A stretch of DNA of 64,000 bases from Acidobacteriota bacterium (GTDB taxonomy: Bacteria; Acidobacteriota; Blastocatellia; UBA7656), in contig JBFMDH010000010.1 in assembly GCA_040754075.1 (NCBI GenBank), forward strand, positions 1 through 64,000, written 5' to 3'. Made by a program: the position numbers and the translations under genes. Below, piece by piece: positions 63,704 to 64,000 of this stretch (positions are counted from its first letter, which is position 1; the number at the start of each line of letters is the position of its first letter). The notes beneath the pieces are model-generated. The model saw only the letters and a list, made by a program, of their open reading frames with translations, ran no database searches and was not told where the DNA came from.

Positions 63704-64000
63704 TCACATATCACAAAACGGCATACCGTCTCTGGCTGCCTTTTTTAAGGCAATCGCGCCGGGACTGTAAACCTGTGGTTTCGGCGGTTGTTTGGGTGGC
63801 GGAAGTTCCGCTTTCTGTCCGGGTTCGGCGGTGTCGGCTTCTTTCGGGGTTTTCGGCGTTTCAGGGTTTGACCCTGACCCGCTTCCGGCAGCTCCGCCGC
63901 TATTAATCAAAACCATTGTGCCTTGAATGAACACCCCCGCCGGATTGATATTGATAAAATTGCCGCCGACTTTTAAGGTCAAATTGACGCCGGTTTCAAT
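63704..64000 (-). CDS. vgrG: VgrG (TssI), C-terminal fragment
   Basis: Partial; the gene continues past the right edge. About 99 residues are visible, starting IETGVNLTLKVGGNFININPAG, the end of the VgrG beta-helical needle (DUF2345-like), then a Gly/Ser/Pro-rich tail (GGAAGSGSGSNPETPKTPKE, PPPKQPPKPQVYSP) ending GMPFCDM. The tail may bind cargo or PAAR. The family assignment relies on the helix and on neighbours DUF4123 and PAAR. Confidence 0.8.
   Translation of the reverse strand: METGVNLTLKVGGNFININPAGVFIQGTMVLINSGGAAGSGSGSNPETPKTPKEADTAEPGQKAELPPPKQPPKPQVYSPGAIALKKAARDGMPFCDM

Overview
The window looks like a chromosome segment of a Gram-negative acidobacterium, most likely of the Blastocatellia type. 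The evidence is family content only: a very long TonB-type receptor with an N-terminal carboxypeptidase-regulatory domain, two TPR plus CRTAC1-like (FG-GAP/ASPIC-UnbV) gene pairs, a tricorn-type S41 protease, an ECF sigma/Ser-Thr kinase-TPR pair, several Ser/Thr kinases, and outer-membrane and type VI secretion proteins. No rRNA, tRNA, CRISPR array or transposase was recognised.

Layout. 0.1-11.4 kb (minus strand) is a sugar-uptake module, probably for sucrose or fructosides: outer-membrane receptor, fructosidase-like glycosidase, PfkB kinase, ABC ATPase, binding protein, two permeases and a trailing nitrilase-family amidohydrolase. A divergent GntR-LacI hybrid regulator at 11.8 kb has a near-perfect inverted repeat in front of it. 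13-16.7 kb holds a TPR/CRTAC1 pair and a beta-barrel protein. 17.2-18.4 kb holds four tiny genes that share a double-glycine-type leader and have unrelated C-termini. 18.8-22.7 kb is an ECF42-type sigma factor with two YCII/DGPF proteins, a RibD-like reductase and an alpha/beta hydrolase. 22.8-31.8 kb has a second TPR/CRTAC1 pair, a ROK regulator, malic enzyme, a possible clan-CD peptidase-like protein and a LolA-like/SnoaL protein. 31.9-38.6 kb has a tricorn-like protease, a two-component system and a SnoaL-like secreted protein.

38.9-52.4 kb is signalling-rich: an ECF sigma factor translationally coupled to a TPR kinase, then five transcription units that each carry the same ungapped 40-bp upstream motif. 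These encode a zinc-ribbon/DUF4190 protein, a zinc-ribbon M48-like protein with an altered HExxH, a very acidic Ala/Tyr-rich protein, a small membrane protein, and an operon of FHA-protease, kinase, PP2C phosphatase and kinase. This looks like an undescribed regulon, perhaps read by the neighbouring sigma factor.

52.4-56.3 kb is a boxC-boxB-boxR operon for aerobic benzoyl-CoA degradation, without boxA in the window. 56.6-64 kb is part of a type VI secretion locus: tssM, tssL, then a vgrG-DUF4123-PAAR-unknown-Ntox15 effector-HEAT-like immunity series, with vgrG running off the right edge.

Across the window there are heptamer-based tandem repeats that often overlap gene ends, and a dispersed hairpin repeat (GCGGTC-TTT-GACCGC). 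Functions are assigned from sequence recognition only; no database search was run.
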